Assembly (NCBI GenBank): GCA_023653785.1
Contig: JAMKCH010035170.1
Location: 124,001 to 188,000, forward strand
Direction: 5' to 3'
Origin: Ophioderma brevispina
Lineage: Eukaryota; Echinodermata; Ophiuroidea; Amphilepidida; Ophiodermatidae
Length of the DNA stretch: 64,000 bases
Position 1 is the first letter of the stretch. Each line of letters opens with the position of its first letter. The notes under the pieces were generated by a model. It saw only the letters and a list, made by a program, of their open reading frames with translations, was not told the DNA's origin and did no database searches. Shown in pieces: positions 1 through 10,850 of the stretch. A program made the translations under genes and the position numbers.

Positions 1-712
1 TATACAATTTTGTAAAAATTAATAGGAATATACAAAAATCATACAAATTATAATAACATATCATATCAATTTTTTGATTAGGTTTAAACTGTTCAATGTT
101 TATCATGTAGGCTTGAACAAGATGTTTTGATTTGAAAAGAAAAAAAATGTGAGAACGCTTTATACTATAAAGTTCCCAAAACAACTTTCCTTTCTGTTAT
201 TGTTCATCTAGAATTCCACCACGTTATCCGGGGTCGAACACAGCCGTTAATTGACAGTTTACGTCAATTAAAACAAAATTAGACACAATTAGAAAATTCA
301 CCTATCTCAGAGGTTAAAAAAATTACAGTATTTATCGTGAAAAGAATTTTACCAACTTGAAAATTGACAACACAAGATGACTGGCCTAATGTAACGTATA
401 TTGTAAAGAGGTTTGACCCAAAACATATGGCACCAATGATCATATAAACCTCAATTTCAAGTTTCCCCGTCAAACCTTTCTGGGTTAAAAAGAAACTTGC
501 AACAATAATATTCAAACACCCGTGAAATTTATGATATTATAAATTATACTTTTGTTCATGTGTTTCTGTTTTGTGTTTCCGTCACCCGAAATATTGTTTG
601 GTGATGAAATTTGAGGAATTGAAAGACGCACGCATATAGGGTGAGCCATAGCCATATCATTCAGTTACGTCCACATGTACACCCTTCGACAGCAAAAGCA
701 GACACTATATCA
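1..712. other. AT-rich stretch, nothing recognised
   Basis: No repeat structure, RNA gene or conserved protein motif was seen. The only open frame of note (279-515, minus) has no recognisable composition and looks like chance. Confidence 0.5.
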
Positions 713-1089
713 TATCCGCGCAGTGGCGTAAATTTCTTGTCGACATTGGGGGGGGGGGGGATGGGGCATGATGAAAATTTTTGAATGAACCGGAATTTGT
801 TAAGATCCATCAGTAGCACATGTGCGCGCGAAGCGCGCGAAAAATTTTGCCATTTAGAAGCTAAAATCGCTAAATGTAATTGTAATTAGAACAAAATGCG
901 CGCGAAGCGCGCTAAAATTTGCTGTTTTTAAACTATTATGGTAAAATATGAGGTTTTTTTGGGCCAAAAACACATGAACGGGCATCAACATTGGGGGGGA
1001 TGATTGTATTGACCATCCCCCCTCATCAAAATATTGGGGGGGGGATATATCCCCCCCATCCCCCCGGGATTTACGCCTATGTATCCGCG
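713..1089. mobile_element. hAT-like MITE with perfect 8-bp target site duplication
   Basis: The element spans 721-1081. It starts cagtggcgtaaat and ends with the near-complement atttacgcctatg. The 8 bp on each side are identical (tatccgcg at 713-720 and 1082-1089). Eight-bp duplications with CAG-type ends are characteristic of the hAT superfamily. The interior has G and C runs near both ends and two copies of a self-complementary core gcgcgcgaagcgcgc (about 824-840 and 898-912). It carries no coding capacity, so it is non-autonomous. The exact duplication implies a fairly recent insertion. Confidence 0.85.
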
Positions 1090-2237
1090 TAATGTATTTT
1101 ATTCAAAGATCCTTATTCCAGAATTATAAAAGCTTTGCTAAATATACCAAAGATAATAGTTTATAAAAGCAATGGGTAGTTTCTTATACAATAATAGTCA
1201 TAAAATATCAATTATTATTTTTGGCTGAAACTTGAAAAAATATAGGCCTATATAGGTAATATTTCCACGTGCTCTATCATGCTGGTCTTTTAAGTAAGGC
1301 ATTATATTTCATCTCGAATTTCACACGATTCAAAATAAACAAGACCGCAGCAAATGTTTCAAATATAGGCCATTAACTAACTATTTTTAGCACAGTTCAC
1401 CGACCATATTCACTGCAGGATTTAGGCTCGTAATAGAATGTTCAAACTTCAGGCTTTTACTCCACGCAGATAAGCCATAACCTCATCCACACATATAAGA
1501 ACCCCGCATAACACCTAACCAGTTTTTAGACTATATAATGCTTTTCTGCCTTATGCCAATGAAGTATATACCGGTTCGAAAAGTACACCCCAATGCATGA
1601 GCCTTTGGAGGTCACGTCATCATGGGGTATCAAGTTATAGTCGTATTTCACCTGGCGGTTTCCCCGCACCCCCTTTTAATCGTGTCCTTGACTGTGTCCT
1701 CGCGGTCAGTGAGGACACAAGGGACCTTTCAGATCATTCGTGTCCTAGCCCTGTCGTCGTAACCACCATGACCCCTACATGCCATTGATGACCCCGTCAT
1801 CTCCACACTGTTTTTGCATTTGGCGCTCTTTGTGTGGGGACAATCACCCCCTAGGCTCTAGCATTTTTACAATATGACAAACCCATCAAAATGTGTGACG
1901 CGTGGTGAAAGTATTTTTGAAAATGGATTACTACTTTGGGAATGGCAATTTTAAATCTCTTCAACGTTCCTGAATTGGTATGGTTGACGTATTTCTGATT
2001 TTTTTTTAAATTTCTGACAGCCAACAAAGAAAGACACACATGAGTCAAAGTCATTATATGAAAAGACACAAAGTCATTGAAGAAAAGACACACGTGACTA
2101 ACAACTAAATTTGAAATCATGCAAAAGTAAACTTCAAAGTTGGGCTAACTTAATCTAAAGCTGACTTAAGATGACATTTTGTAGCGAATGAGTGGCGTAA
2201 CACCCGTGAGAAAGCGGGCTAGAACATGCCAACAACG
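1090..2237. other. No gene or clear element
   Basis: Low-complexity AT-rich sequence with a short near-palindrome around 1240-1260 (taggcctatataggta). The short open frames at 1597-1788 (plus) and 1851-2120 (minus) have no family resemblance that I can see. Confidence 0.4.
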
Positions 2238-2825
2238 TAAAATTAAACGGACGCCTCAATTGTGTGTCAGGTTTTTTTTAACACCAAAGGTGTTATGTTT
2301 ATAAGTTTTATTATTGTAAAGGAATTTTTTCCAATAGCACGCATATTTTCTTGTTTTAACAGTGTCCTGTTTTCCAAAGACCTTTGAAAAACATAACACG
2401 TAAATTTATTTCCTGACCTATATTCAACTGACTATTTAATTTTGAACACAAGGACGCCCCAATGTGTTCCCAAACTGTTATAATTAACACCAATCGGAGG
2501 CGTCGAAAAGGCGTCAATGTGTTTCAAAAGAGGCGTCGAAAAGTGTCATGTGTTCAAAAATTAACACCTGACACTTGACGCCCGTTAAAACGCCCTCATG
2601 TGTTCCCACCTGTTTACGACTGAACACCAATTATTATTCAAAATATGCTGCATAGTTGTTCATTTTTGTTACACTAGTTGTTTCAAAATTAAATAGTCAA
2701 GTGACTAAGGCCAGGAATAACTGTACGTTTGTTACTTTTTTAGATACATAACACTGAAACAAAACAAAACAAAAAAAAAAATACGGGTGCTATTGGAGAA
2801 TATTCCAATTAAACTTAAGTATAAC
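2238..2825. mobile_element. Foldback element, right end truncated (same family as 57432-58064)
   Basis: The left end (taaacggacgcctc, then ttaacaccaaaggtgtt) matches the ends of the complete copy at 57432-58064. Arms of about 130 bp at 2320-2455 and 2681-2815 are inverted copies of each other: for example, ccaatagcac in the left arm pairs with gtgctattgg in the right, and gactatttaattttga pairs with tcaaaattaaatagtc. The core is a mosaic of ggcgtc and gtgttcaaa-type words in both orientations. The right terminus is lost where the next foldback element begins at 2827. There is no coding capacity. Confidence 0.65.
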
Positions 2826-2969
2826 GAACACATTTTGGTAGTTAGTATGGACCCCTACAGCATGCTCGCTAGTAGTACTCTCAATTAATTATATCACTTT
2901 TCAATAGACCATTAATCTACACAATGGGGTTAAATTTTTTAAAATGCTCCAATCATGTATATATATTAA

Positions 2970-3198
2970 TCTTTCCTGGAGATGGCCGCGCACTACAGTG
3001 TTGAAAAAACCCCATGTGCGCTTAGCCGGATTCGCACCGGCGACCATTCCGTATTACATGCACGACGTCTATACCTACTTAGTTATCAAGCTGGGTCGGT
3101 AGAAACTATAGATATCATCATAGGTGTTAGGGTTCGAAAGGCGTCTTTCGCTTTCCTACGGATAAGCATCAGAAAACTGTATATTTTACATATACAAT
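2970..3198 (-). repeat. tRNA-Thr-derived SINE copy, minus strand
   Basis: On the minus strand the stretch 3016-3091 reads as a degraded tRNA: an A-box region (gataactaagtaggtatag, mutated), an anticodon-arm region gtgcatgtaata, and a B-box region with gaatccgg. It is followed by gcgcacatgggg and ends in the shared tail ggccatctccaggaaag. It matches the copies at 5190-5402, 5470-5700 and 47237-47445. It forms the left inverted end of the 2959-5732 insertion. Confidence 0.65.
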
Positions 3199-3220
3199 TT
3201 AACACTTAAGTGACCAAAGG

Positions 3221-5129
3221 GGGGGGGTTTCCTAGGGGACCCCCAAAATTTTTGTTTCGCGCTGCTGCTTTACGGCGTGCGATTTTTGCGTGCGCGAAAT
3301 TTTTTGTAAGTCCTGTTGTCTGACTTTTAAATCGCTTCTTTCAATACCAAAATAATTAAAATCGGCCAAGCCGTTAATGAGAAATTAGTGGGGTTCCCAT
3401 AACCCCCCCCCCCTTGGGCACTAACGGAATTCATTTGAGAATATTTTTAAAAATCAGAATAAGAAACCGAGAACCAAAGAAGCAAATTTTGTTTTTTGCT
3501 GTATATAAGTTCACACATACATGTAAAGTAACAATATTAGTAAATTAAAATATAACCTTTATTCTGAAAACAAACAATTCATTATGTAACGTTGCCAACG
3601 TTACTGTACAAATAACTCTATGGGAAAAATGACGTGTATTTTGGCACCACCCGTACAAATACAGGGATTCCCTAAACTGTTTGGTTGTTGTGTTAAATAT
3701 AGTAATTGGGTCTTCAGAATAGATACACATAAAAGAATTTTCAAATGTTTGATTAAGCACAAGGCTCATTTGAATTTCCGGTCTTTTTGCCGCAATTTTC
3801 GCTTGTGGTTTGAAAACAAGTTTTTGCCCCGCGAATTTGGTACCCAAAATACACGGACACAATCGCCGGATAAGGACCTGACGTAACGCCCTCGTATAGT
3901 TTTCATGAGACTGGAACTGTGAAACATTTTTGCATAATAAAGCGACATGCTCAAAATTACCTTTTGACTGGATTTTCACAAAAACACACCTTTCAACTTA
4001 TATTCGCCACAAAGGTCGTTGTTATGTAAATGATGAATAAATACCCAGCGCTCAGGATGTAAGTTAAATATTACCCATATTGAAGACCTTTTCACACCCC
4101 AAGACCCAATGACCGCGCTATGCAAGGATGGTGTCGCTTGACCTCAAGAAAAGACGATTTTACTGATATCACTTAGACTTATTTAGCACGTATTTGGGTG
4201 GCATTCTGGTTCTTGGAGGGAGACCTCATTTTTTGCATTTTTTTTTTCTGGGGGCCGGACACTAACTGGAATTTGCCAAAAACACACCGACTTTTTACAT
4301 ACCAACCATAACCATATCGCTATGGTCGGCATGCTAATCTACAATGGTCTGTTCAGTAGCCTTGGATGAGCACATGTTAACAAAATGACCACGCACTCCT
4401 GGGTATCATAAATAATAACTAAAATACAGGGGACGTATTTTGCTCATACAATGGTTGAATGAAAGCTAGAACTGGGCTGGAATGATATGCGCCATAGTGC
4501 AGTTAACTTGCTCATAATATAAGGCGCGGTCATATGCCATTGGTGGTTGTAATCCGAGTCCTGCTTGGTGTGAAGACCGGTTATATAATCCAAGTCCTAG
4601 CAACATAAGCTATGGGTATTTGGGTATTGTTATAAAGGGCTGCTCATGTAGCCTCTTTGTAGCTTATGAAGGCCAAAGTCTTCTATCTAGGCGTCACTTT
4701 ACAAGCTCCATGACAAATGTCAAGCTAGCAACATTTTGCCTTTTTATATAATTCATCATGGTCATTGAATGGAGGCATACTCCCAAGCTTTGCTTTTTCC
4801 ATATAGCATGCCCCTGAATTTGTCGATTTTCCTCATTTTTTCTGATACAAGTGTATCTTGGGGATAAAAAACACCTGCGTACATGATAAAGTAGTTGTCC
4901 ACACACCACTCAAAATTGATGGTGAAATATACTATTATCAGATAGAGGGCCTCCTTCTCTCCGTATCCGGCGATGTCCTTTCATTTTTTATTGCTGCTTT
5001 AGGGTTGTCTTATGATCCTTCCATGTTGTATAAATTTCGTGCAAAATTCCGTCGGGAAAGTGGTTTTTCCTTATGGGGGGGTCCCTGGAACCCCCCCCCC
5101 CCCCCTTGGCACCAACGTGAGTGAAAACC
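3221..5129. other. Interior of the 2.77-kb insertion, unrecognised
   Basis: It contains inverted G-rich and C-rich blocks at the edges (3219-3420 and 5070-5104) and AT-rich sequence between them. The longest frame, 3545-3979 (minus, 144 codons), overlaps an open frame on the other strand and shows no catalytic or structural motif known to me, so it is not called as a gene. Confidence 0.4.
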
Positions 5130-5189
5130 CGCTTGGTCACTTTAAGTGTTAACAATTAGTTTCAATAACTATACATTTCTGATGCTATC

Positions 5190-5410
5190 CCGCTAGGAAC
5201 GCGAAGGACGCCTTTCGAACCTAACACCTATGATATATCATCGCTCTTCTACCAACCCAGCGTGATAGCCATCGGTTAACGTCGATGCATGTAATACGAA
5301 TGTCGCCGTTTCGAATCCGGCCAAAAAAAAAGCGCACATGGGGTTTTTTCAACACTAGCGTGCGCTGGCCATCTCCAGGGAAAGATTAATAATATATACA
5401 CCTTGTCTAC
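5190..5410 (+). repeat. tRNA-Thr-derived SINE copy, plus strand
   Basis: A tRNA-like body lies at about 5260-5336: gatagcc at the A-box, tcgatgcatgtaatacga as an anticodon arm, and a tttcgaatcc B-box. It is followed by gcgcacatggggtttt and the common tail ggccatctccagggaaag. The head shares gacgcctttcgaacctaaca with the 3.1-kb copy in inverted orientation. The A-box is mutated, so polymerase III activity is unlikely. Confidence 0.65.
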
Positions 5411-5469
5411 CTGGAGAACTAAGTAGTTTAAATTTCAAAACAAATATAATCGTAGGCCTATATGTTAAA

Positions 5470-5730
5470 TATACAGTTCCTATCTATCCGCTAGAAAGCG
5501 AGGACGCCTTTCGAACCTCCACCTATTATGATACTTCGCCTTCTACCGACCCAGCTTGATGGCTCAGTCGGTAGAGTCGTGCTTTAATACGAAGGTCGCC
5601 TTTTTCGAATCCGGCCAAGCGGCACATGGGGTTTGTTCAACACTATCGTGCGCTTGGCCATCTCCAGGGAAAGATTAATAATATCATACATCCCCCCTGT
5701 GTCTACCTGGAGAACTAAGTAGTTTAAATT
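5470..5730 (+). repeat. tRNA-Thr-derived SINE copy, tandem to the previous one
   Basis: This copy has the best A-box of the pair (tggctcagtcggtagag, 5560-5576) and a B-box-like ttcgaatccgg. The anticodon arm is shortened. The unit repeats the preceding about 270 bp, including the downstream string ctacctggagaactaagtag, so the two copies look like a tandem duplication and not independent insertions. Confidence 0.65.
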
Positions 5731-6180
5731 TCATGCTCCAATCATGTTAAATGTAATGCCATATTGTCCGTCAGTGGATTCCAAAAATGTAATAGTTTGT
5801 ACCATATATTACCATTGGTTTTGGGAGAACATAGGGTAAAAAAGGTCAATTTTTATTTGTACAGGGTTCAAAATCAAAGTTCTCCAATTTTGGTAAAAAT
5901 GAAAGAAGTTGTTCATCTTGTTAATGTGTAAAAATAAGGAATAGTTTTTGTAACATCTGCAATGCAATAGTTACCATGTTATTGGGCAATACTATACATT
6001 ACAAACTAACATTTTTTGGAACCTTATGATTAGATGGGACAAATGGCATACCTTCAACATGATTGGGGCATTTTAAAAATTGTGCAACTTAAATGGCCCT
6101 ATTGACAAATTATAACTACATTTTAGAGTCTACCTATCTAGCATTGATGTAGAGGGTCCATACTAATACGCAAAGGTGTT

Positions 6181-6679
6181 AAACCTTTTCTGTGGTGGGG
6201 GGGGGGGGTAAACGAAATCCTTAACTAAGGTCGCCTATGATTTATGCTCTTGCTCTAGTTTATGTGACATTTAGTTTTAAAAATAAATATGTTTTAATCC
6301 GAATGTTTTAATTCAATAAAGTTTTCATTTGTTTAACATTAACTTTTCAAAGATTCATGTGTCATTTGTTTAAAATTTTTAAAAATAAAATATTCAGGTA
6401 CTAAGGTAAGGAAGAAATTAGCTAAATCTGATACAGTTCAGTATTTTTTGTTATCGTAGCCTATCCTGACTAAACAATAAATAAAAAGTAAACGTTTGTG
6501 ACCTTTTTTTTCATGTTTTTTTTTGATACAGGACACGGTTAAAACTATAAAACATAGATATTTCCACTCATATAAACTAAGGTCCTCAAAAAGATGAGAT
6601 AATAAGAAGAAAATGTGTCGCAGAAGCTCCGGGAAGAAGTCACTGCCCTCTTCGTAACTGCATGATCTCTTAAGCATTA
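6181..6679. other. No gene; G tract
   Basis: A run of G at about 6196-6208 is followed by AT-rich sequence without recognised structure. Confidence 0.4.
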
Positions 6680-7218
6680 TGCTGGTTTATACTGCTTGTC
6701 GTGCTGTCGCAGTGTCTCACGACAAGTAATTTGTGGCCGCGACAGGCTGCGACCATGCTGCGACAGGCTGCGACCATGCTGCGACAGGCTGCGACCATGC
6801 TGCGCCAAGCCGATAAATCGATTAGTTTGTCATGCTGCTCCCTGCGACGACAACGAAGAGTTTGTTTTTACTTGAACTCACTTTCTGCGACAACACCCGA
6901 TGCCGTAAAAACTGACCAATGAAATGCAACGAAGTAGTTACATATTTGTTAAACTCCTCGGCCGCGATGGGACATCGATAAAAATATTCATTTTGGATTT
7001 GGGTGACACTATTCCAACCTAAACACATGGGCGCCATGATGTTGAGCCTTCTGCCGCAAAAACCACGAAAAAGTATGAAATATACCCGCGACACTGTCGC
7101 AGCGACACTCGACAGCACTTTTTTGTCCGGCGACAAAAACGCAAGTAGCGCGACAACACGACAACTTGAGGTTTTGCGACACTGCGACCGCACGACAAAA
7201 AGTATGAATCCAGCATTA
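6677..7218. mobile_element. PIF/Harbinger-like MITE, TTA target duplication
   Basis: Terminal inverted repeats of about 38 bp run from 6680 (tgctggtttatactgcttgt) to 7215 (rightmost bases gtatgaatccagca). The trinucleotide TTA lies on both sides (6677-6679 and 7216-7218). A 3-bp TWA duplication is diagnostic of the PIF/Harbinger superfamily. The interior contains many copies of the word gcgaca or its complement and a short tandem repeat at 6739-6806. Open frames on both strands across it are by-products of this repetitive interior; no transposase motif is present. Confidence 0.75.
6739..6806. repeat. 21-bp tandem repeat, about 3 copies
   Basis: The unit gacaggctgcgaccatgctgc (written in two parts: gacaggctgcg and accatgctgc) repeats three times almost without change inside the Harbinger-like MITE. 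The near identity contrasts with the diverged terminal repeats and suggests later expansion. Confidence 0.85.
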
Positions 7219-8230
7219 CAATTAAAAACGAGTCCTTAAAAAGACAATCTTCTGCATTTTAGTGCACAATTGTGAATGGAAAAACAAATTGAGTTTTGTA
7301 CACTATATTGTAATGAATACTATCAAGGCAATCACTCATATGATCAACCTTTATTGTGAAACAAAAGACTTCAGTTTTCATGTTACTTTTTTCTGATACA
7401 TCTGGTATTATTTGAATAGAATCACATTGGGCATGGAACACCAAGCTTCGGGTAACCATACTTCCCTTTTAAAGGGAAGACTTCTTATCTAGTGCAAAGG
7501 CCAAATCACTTGTGTAGTAATACCTGTCTACATGTCTTGCACCCAAAGTGTGCCTGTTTACACACATAAATATTAGTCTGCTTGATGAAATAGTTCCAGC
7601 TTCAGTGTTAAAATGCCATACATACAGAACAATGTAAATCTGTACCACAATTGTAATTATAACATTGGAAGTATATTTTGGATAAATTGGCTATATCAGT
7701 CATTCTACAGTTTAATTTGTCAAGCCAAATTTTGCAATCCTTATCCAACCAATCAGAAAAACTTTACATAGCTACCTTTAGGTTAGGACTAGTCGCATTT
7801 ATGCAAGCAGGGAAGTCACTATCACTTAGTGGTGCAAGTATGGTATGTATATTCACTGACATGGCCCATGTATGGAAATATGAGAACTTCTTGAAGGCAA
7901 CAGCATAATCATAACAGTGAGAAGTGTAACCCATGTATGGGCTTTGTACACACCAATAAGACGTGAGTCCCACTGCATGAGGGTGTGGTCAATTCAGGAT
8001 TAATCTTCTGCCTGGCAGAAGAAAAAAAGAAGAACGATAAAGAGTAAGAAAAAGAATACGGGACCCGTGAAGACGGCAGCACGTTATTCGAACTATTGCC
8101 GTGTGAGTTGGCAAATTATACTGGCGCTATATGGCAAGCATTTTTGTATCAATAAGTCGATAGTCAAGAATATCGCCGATTTCCAATATTCTCGATTGAT
8201 ATTCCAGGTTATCACCTCGATATTTCATCC
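7219..8230. other. No gene recognised
   Basis: AT-rich sequence with only short unassigned frames; no inverted or tandem repeat of note. Confidence 0.4.
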
Positions 8231-8237
8231 AAGATTT

Positions 8238-8374
8238 CCTGATTTTATTGCACATTTGATGAGAAAATCAGGTTTATCGACCGATCCGATATTCCAATTT
8301 TTATCGCCGATAATCCGAGATTTTCAACTCGATAATTTTTTTCCAAGATTGCACATTTGGCGAGAGTTGAAATC
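8238..8374. repeat. Two adjacent stem-loops sharing a loop motif
   Basis: Stem 1 pairs cctgatttt (8238-8246) with aaaatcagg (8264-8272). Stem 2 pairs gattttcaactcg (8319-8331) with cgagagttgaaatc (8361-8374). Both loops contain ttgcacattt. The surroundings (8160-8530) are rich in tatcg and cgata words. This is possibly the remnant of a diverged foldback element. Confidence 0.4.
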
Positions 8375-8384
8375 TTGGATATCA

Positions 8385-9560
8385 GTTGAAAAACTTAGAA
8401 TAATCAATTGAGAATCTTGGCAGATCACAACATTTTGATAATTTAAATTCGACGAAATCTTAGATGTCGACGCCAAATGTATATAAAAAATAGAAAAAAA
8501 ACTTGGAATATCGTCGACTCAGTCTTGAATAAATATCAACCCAACATTCTGCTTAAACCGGGACTATCGGCCGAAAAATTTGGAAATCACCCACTGCACA
8601 TTAATATTGTCATATTTGACATATAGCAAACAGAAAACAATTTTTAAAATGAAAATTAAGGCACTGCCACGTTAATTTGACATGGATGACATTTTGACAT
8701 TGATTTCACCTCTTGCGATTTTGAAATGATAACGATTTCTATTCTTAAAACATTAACTATATCGACTCTACAGAATCTATAAAAGCCTGTAGGACCGTTA
8801 GTTCGATTTTTGTTGAGCTTCGAAGCATTTGTTGGTATCATATAATCAAACACAAGGCCTTGCACATTATAAACTGTCTTGCCGTGTTTGCCTCATTATA
8901 TGCGAAGTCTGTGATGTACAAATCGTTCGCAAAGGATGACAACTTGAACAAGTAAAACATTATTTACAGGGCTAAATAATTATATTAAGCAAATTGACAT
9001 GTTAAATGTATAAAACAGGACAGGGTTATTTTTAGAGGAACAAGTCGTCGGCCTCCAGTGTTGGCGTAACCAGTGGGAGGAGGGTGGGCGGAGGGCCATT
9101 CGGACATGACCTATCTCTCAGGACCTTCCTTCTTCGATGGGTTCCAATGTTAAAAACAATATTGTCAATTTACTTCCCTTTTACCTTCCCCCCCAAAAAG
9201 TTCCCCATCCCAAAATTAAGATGGGCTGGAGAAATCTTCAGGTAAAAAAATGAAAATAACGCACCATATTAAAACCCCAGAGAGCAATAGAACATTAAGC
9301 TTACATCCACCACCTTATTATTCACAGTAATTGCTTGCTATTGCTCATAGCTCAACCAAGAAAGTTGTAATCCTGGTTTATGGTGATGATTGCAGCGATT
9401 TTGAAGGCTGGATAATAAAGATGTGTTGGCGGGTGGAGGAACACAAATTTGTAAGCATCGCGTGCAACCTGCGAAAAACTCGTAGATTTTTATTGTGCAT
9501 TATTTTCATATATATGAAGGAATGAAGCGGGTGACCCAGTATTTTGTTTGTGTGTTTATT
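8385..9560. other. No gene recognised
   Basis: AT-rich, with short unassigned frames only. Confidence 0.4.
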
Positions 9561-9565
9561 CTTAT

Positions 9566-9727
9566 GAGTGTCACAACAGGAAGTTGTTTTTTTACCTTGA
9601 CAATATGGCGGGAAACAAGCTACACCTGGTCAAACCATGAAATCTGTGGGAAATATGTGCACCAGCAGGTTTATGCAGGTTTCCGCCATATTGTCAAGGT
9701 AAAAAGCAACTTACTGTTGTGACACTC
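9566..9727. mobile_element. Hairpin MITE, about 160 bp
   Basis: Arms of about 50 bp are inverted copies: gagtgtcacaacagg and accttgacaatatggcgg on the left pair with ccgccatattgtcaaggt and ctgttgtgacactc on the right. A central loop of about 60 bp separates them. No clear target duplication was seen. Open frames that cross it are not coding. Confidence 0.7.
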
Positions 9728-10524
9728 GGCGACCATTCAACTGTGCGGCAGCCCGATATACATGGTAGAGGTCAGTGGGTGGAATAAAGGACGTTTAGGG
9801 TATAAGTAAGGGCAAGTTTTGACTTTTTTTTTAAAGATGTTTTTATGTTTTTTGACAAAAAAGGTATTCACATAAATAATACCACGGTTATGACGCCTAT
9901 CGGCAAGCTTATCTAATATTGCCATAGGCGGACCCACGCTACCCATTCCAATAAAACATATTGCTTGTTGCCATATCGGACCAACATTATTGATACTGGC
10001 GCGTTAAACGGAACATCAATTATCCATTCAGCGTACATTCCTGACCATGTGAAGTGATCATTCAAATTATTTTGCCCCGTATTTGGCACACTTGAAGTAA
10101 CAAATGATTAAATCACACCCGGATGTATATAATCGATGACTCGACGGCGAGCGGAAATTCACAATTTTACACAAAGAGGTTGTCCATGGTAACAGTACAT
10201 ATGGGCTAGCAACGCGAAAAATTGATAGGAGCCCTTTAAATGGGATTTTTCACGTCTGATTTCTCGTGTTAGGGAGGGGAGGGGAGAGGGGACATGTTTG
10301 ATCATGAACCGAAACGATTTTCTTACAATGAAAGAATAGTAAAACAACACCGTGGTATAATGAACATTGGATTTAGGGACTGGTCAACTACACTTCTAAT
10401 AAAAGAACACGGAGGTGACAGTTCACGCCGAGATTGGCGGTTTACCAGTAGAGCAGGAGCAGAATATACAAGAGGGAAGGAGGGAAGGAGTGTAGGTTAA
10501 CAAAAAAAAACAAAAAAAAGTCTG
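9728..10524. other. No gene recognised
   Basis: A purine-rich tract (10270-10290) and an A-rich tract (10500-10520) are the only distinctive features. Confidence 0.4.
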
Positions 10525-10850
10525 ACACCACTTTGGTAGTTAGTATTATGGAAACTCTACATCAATGCTAGATAGGTAATACTCTCAATTGTGGTATCAC
10601 TTTTTTCAATAGGAACCAATTGTAAGTTACACAGGTAAAAACATTGTAAAATTGCCCCAATCATGTTGAAATGTATGCCATATTGTCAATCTAATTTCAT
10701 AAGGATTCCAAAAATGTATAGTTTGTACTACCTACGACCATGGTTTTGGAGTTATCGGGTAAATGAAAAATGGTAAAAACAGGTCAAATCTCATAATTTT
10801 GAGGCTATACTGTTTGGAGTAAAATCAACCAAACGCCATATTAAATCCCA
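10525..10850. mobile_element. Single-armed copy of the 2827-6180 foldback family
   Basis: It begins acaccactttggtagttag and keeps catcaatgctagatagg, ccccaatcatgttga and ggattccaaaaatgta, in the same order as the left arm of the larger element. The opposite arm is not present, so this is a truncated copy. It shows what the interrupted copy looked like before the insertion at 2959. Confidence 0.7.

Larger units (their letters stand above)
2959..5732. mobile_element. 2.77-kb insertion with tRNA-Thr-like inverted ends and 15-bp target duplication
   Basis: It is flanked by a direct 15-bp repeat, atgctccaatcatgt (2944-2958 and 5733-5747), as expected for a target site duplication. The ends are inverted: 2959-3220 is the reverse complement of about 5130-5402, including the tRNA-like body, the motif ggccatctcca and the junction aagtgacc. 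On the right a second copy of the unit follows in direct orientation (about 5450-5730), so the right end is tandemly doubled. Inside the arms are G or C tracts (3219-3227, 3397-3413, 5090-5104). The central 3.4-5.0 kb holds short frames only (for example 3545-3979, minus) with no known motif. What mobilised it is unclear. A 15-bp duplication suits target-primed (LINE-mediated) insertion better than a cut-and-paste transposase, but long inverted ends do not. Confidence 0.6.
2827..6180. mobile_element. Foldback DNA element interrupted by a 2.77-kb insertion
   Basis: The left arm (2827-2958, continuing at 5733-5860) and the right arm (about 5990-6180) are inverted copies. The left begins aacacattttggtagttag and includes gctccaatcatgt. 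The right, reversed, reads aacacctttgcgtattagta and includes gccccaatcatgttga. A third, single-armed copy lies at 10525-10850. The left arm is split between 2958 and 5733 by another element, and joining its two pieces gives continuous similarity to the 10.5-kb copy. No open frame belongs to the outer element, so it is a non-autonomous MITE or foldback of about 580 bp once the insertion is removed. Confidence 0.7.

Noticed and set aside
3545..3979. 144-codon minus-strand frame as a gene of the 2.77-kb insertion
   Set aside because: It overlaps open frames on the other strand and in another frame, and shows no transposase, integrase or polymerase motif.
6701..7239. Repetitive protein with AATMLRQ repeats
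   Set aside because: The repeat is the 21-bp DNA tandem inside a Harbinger-like MITE, and the frame ends within the element.
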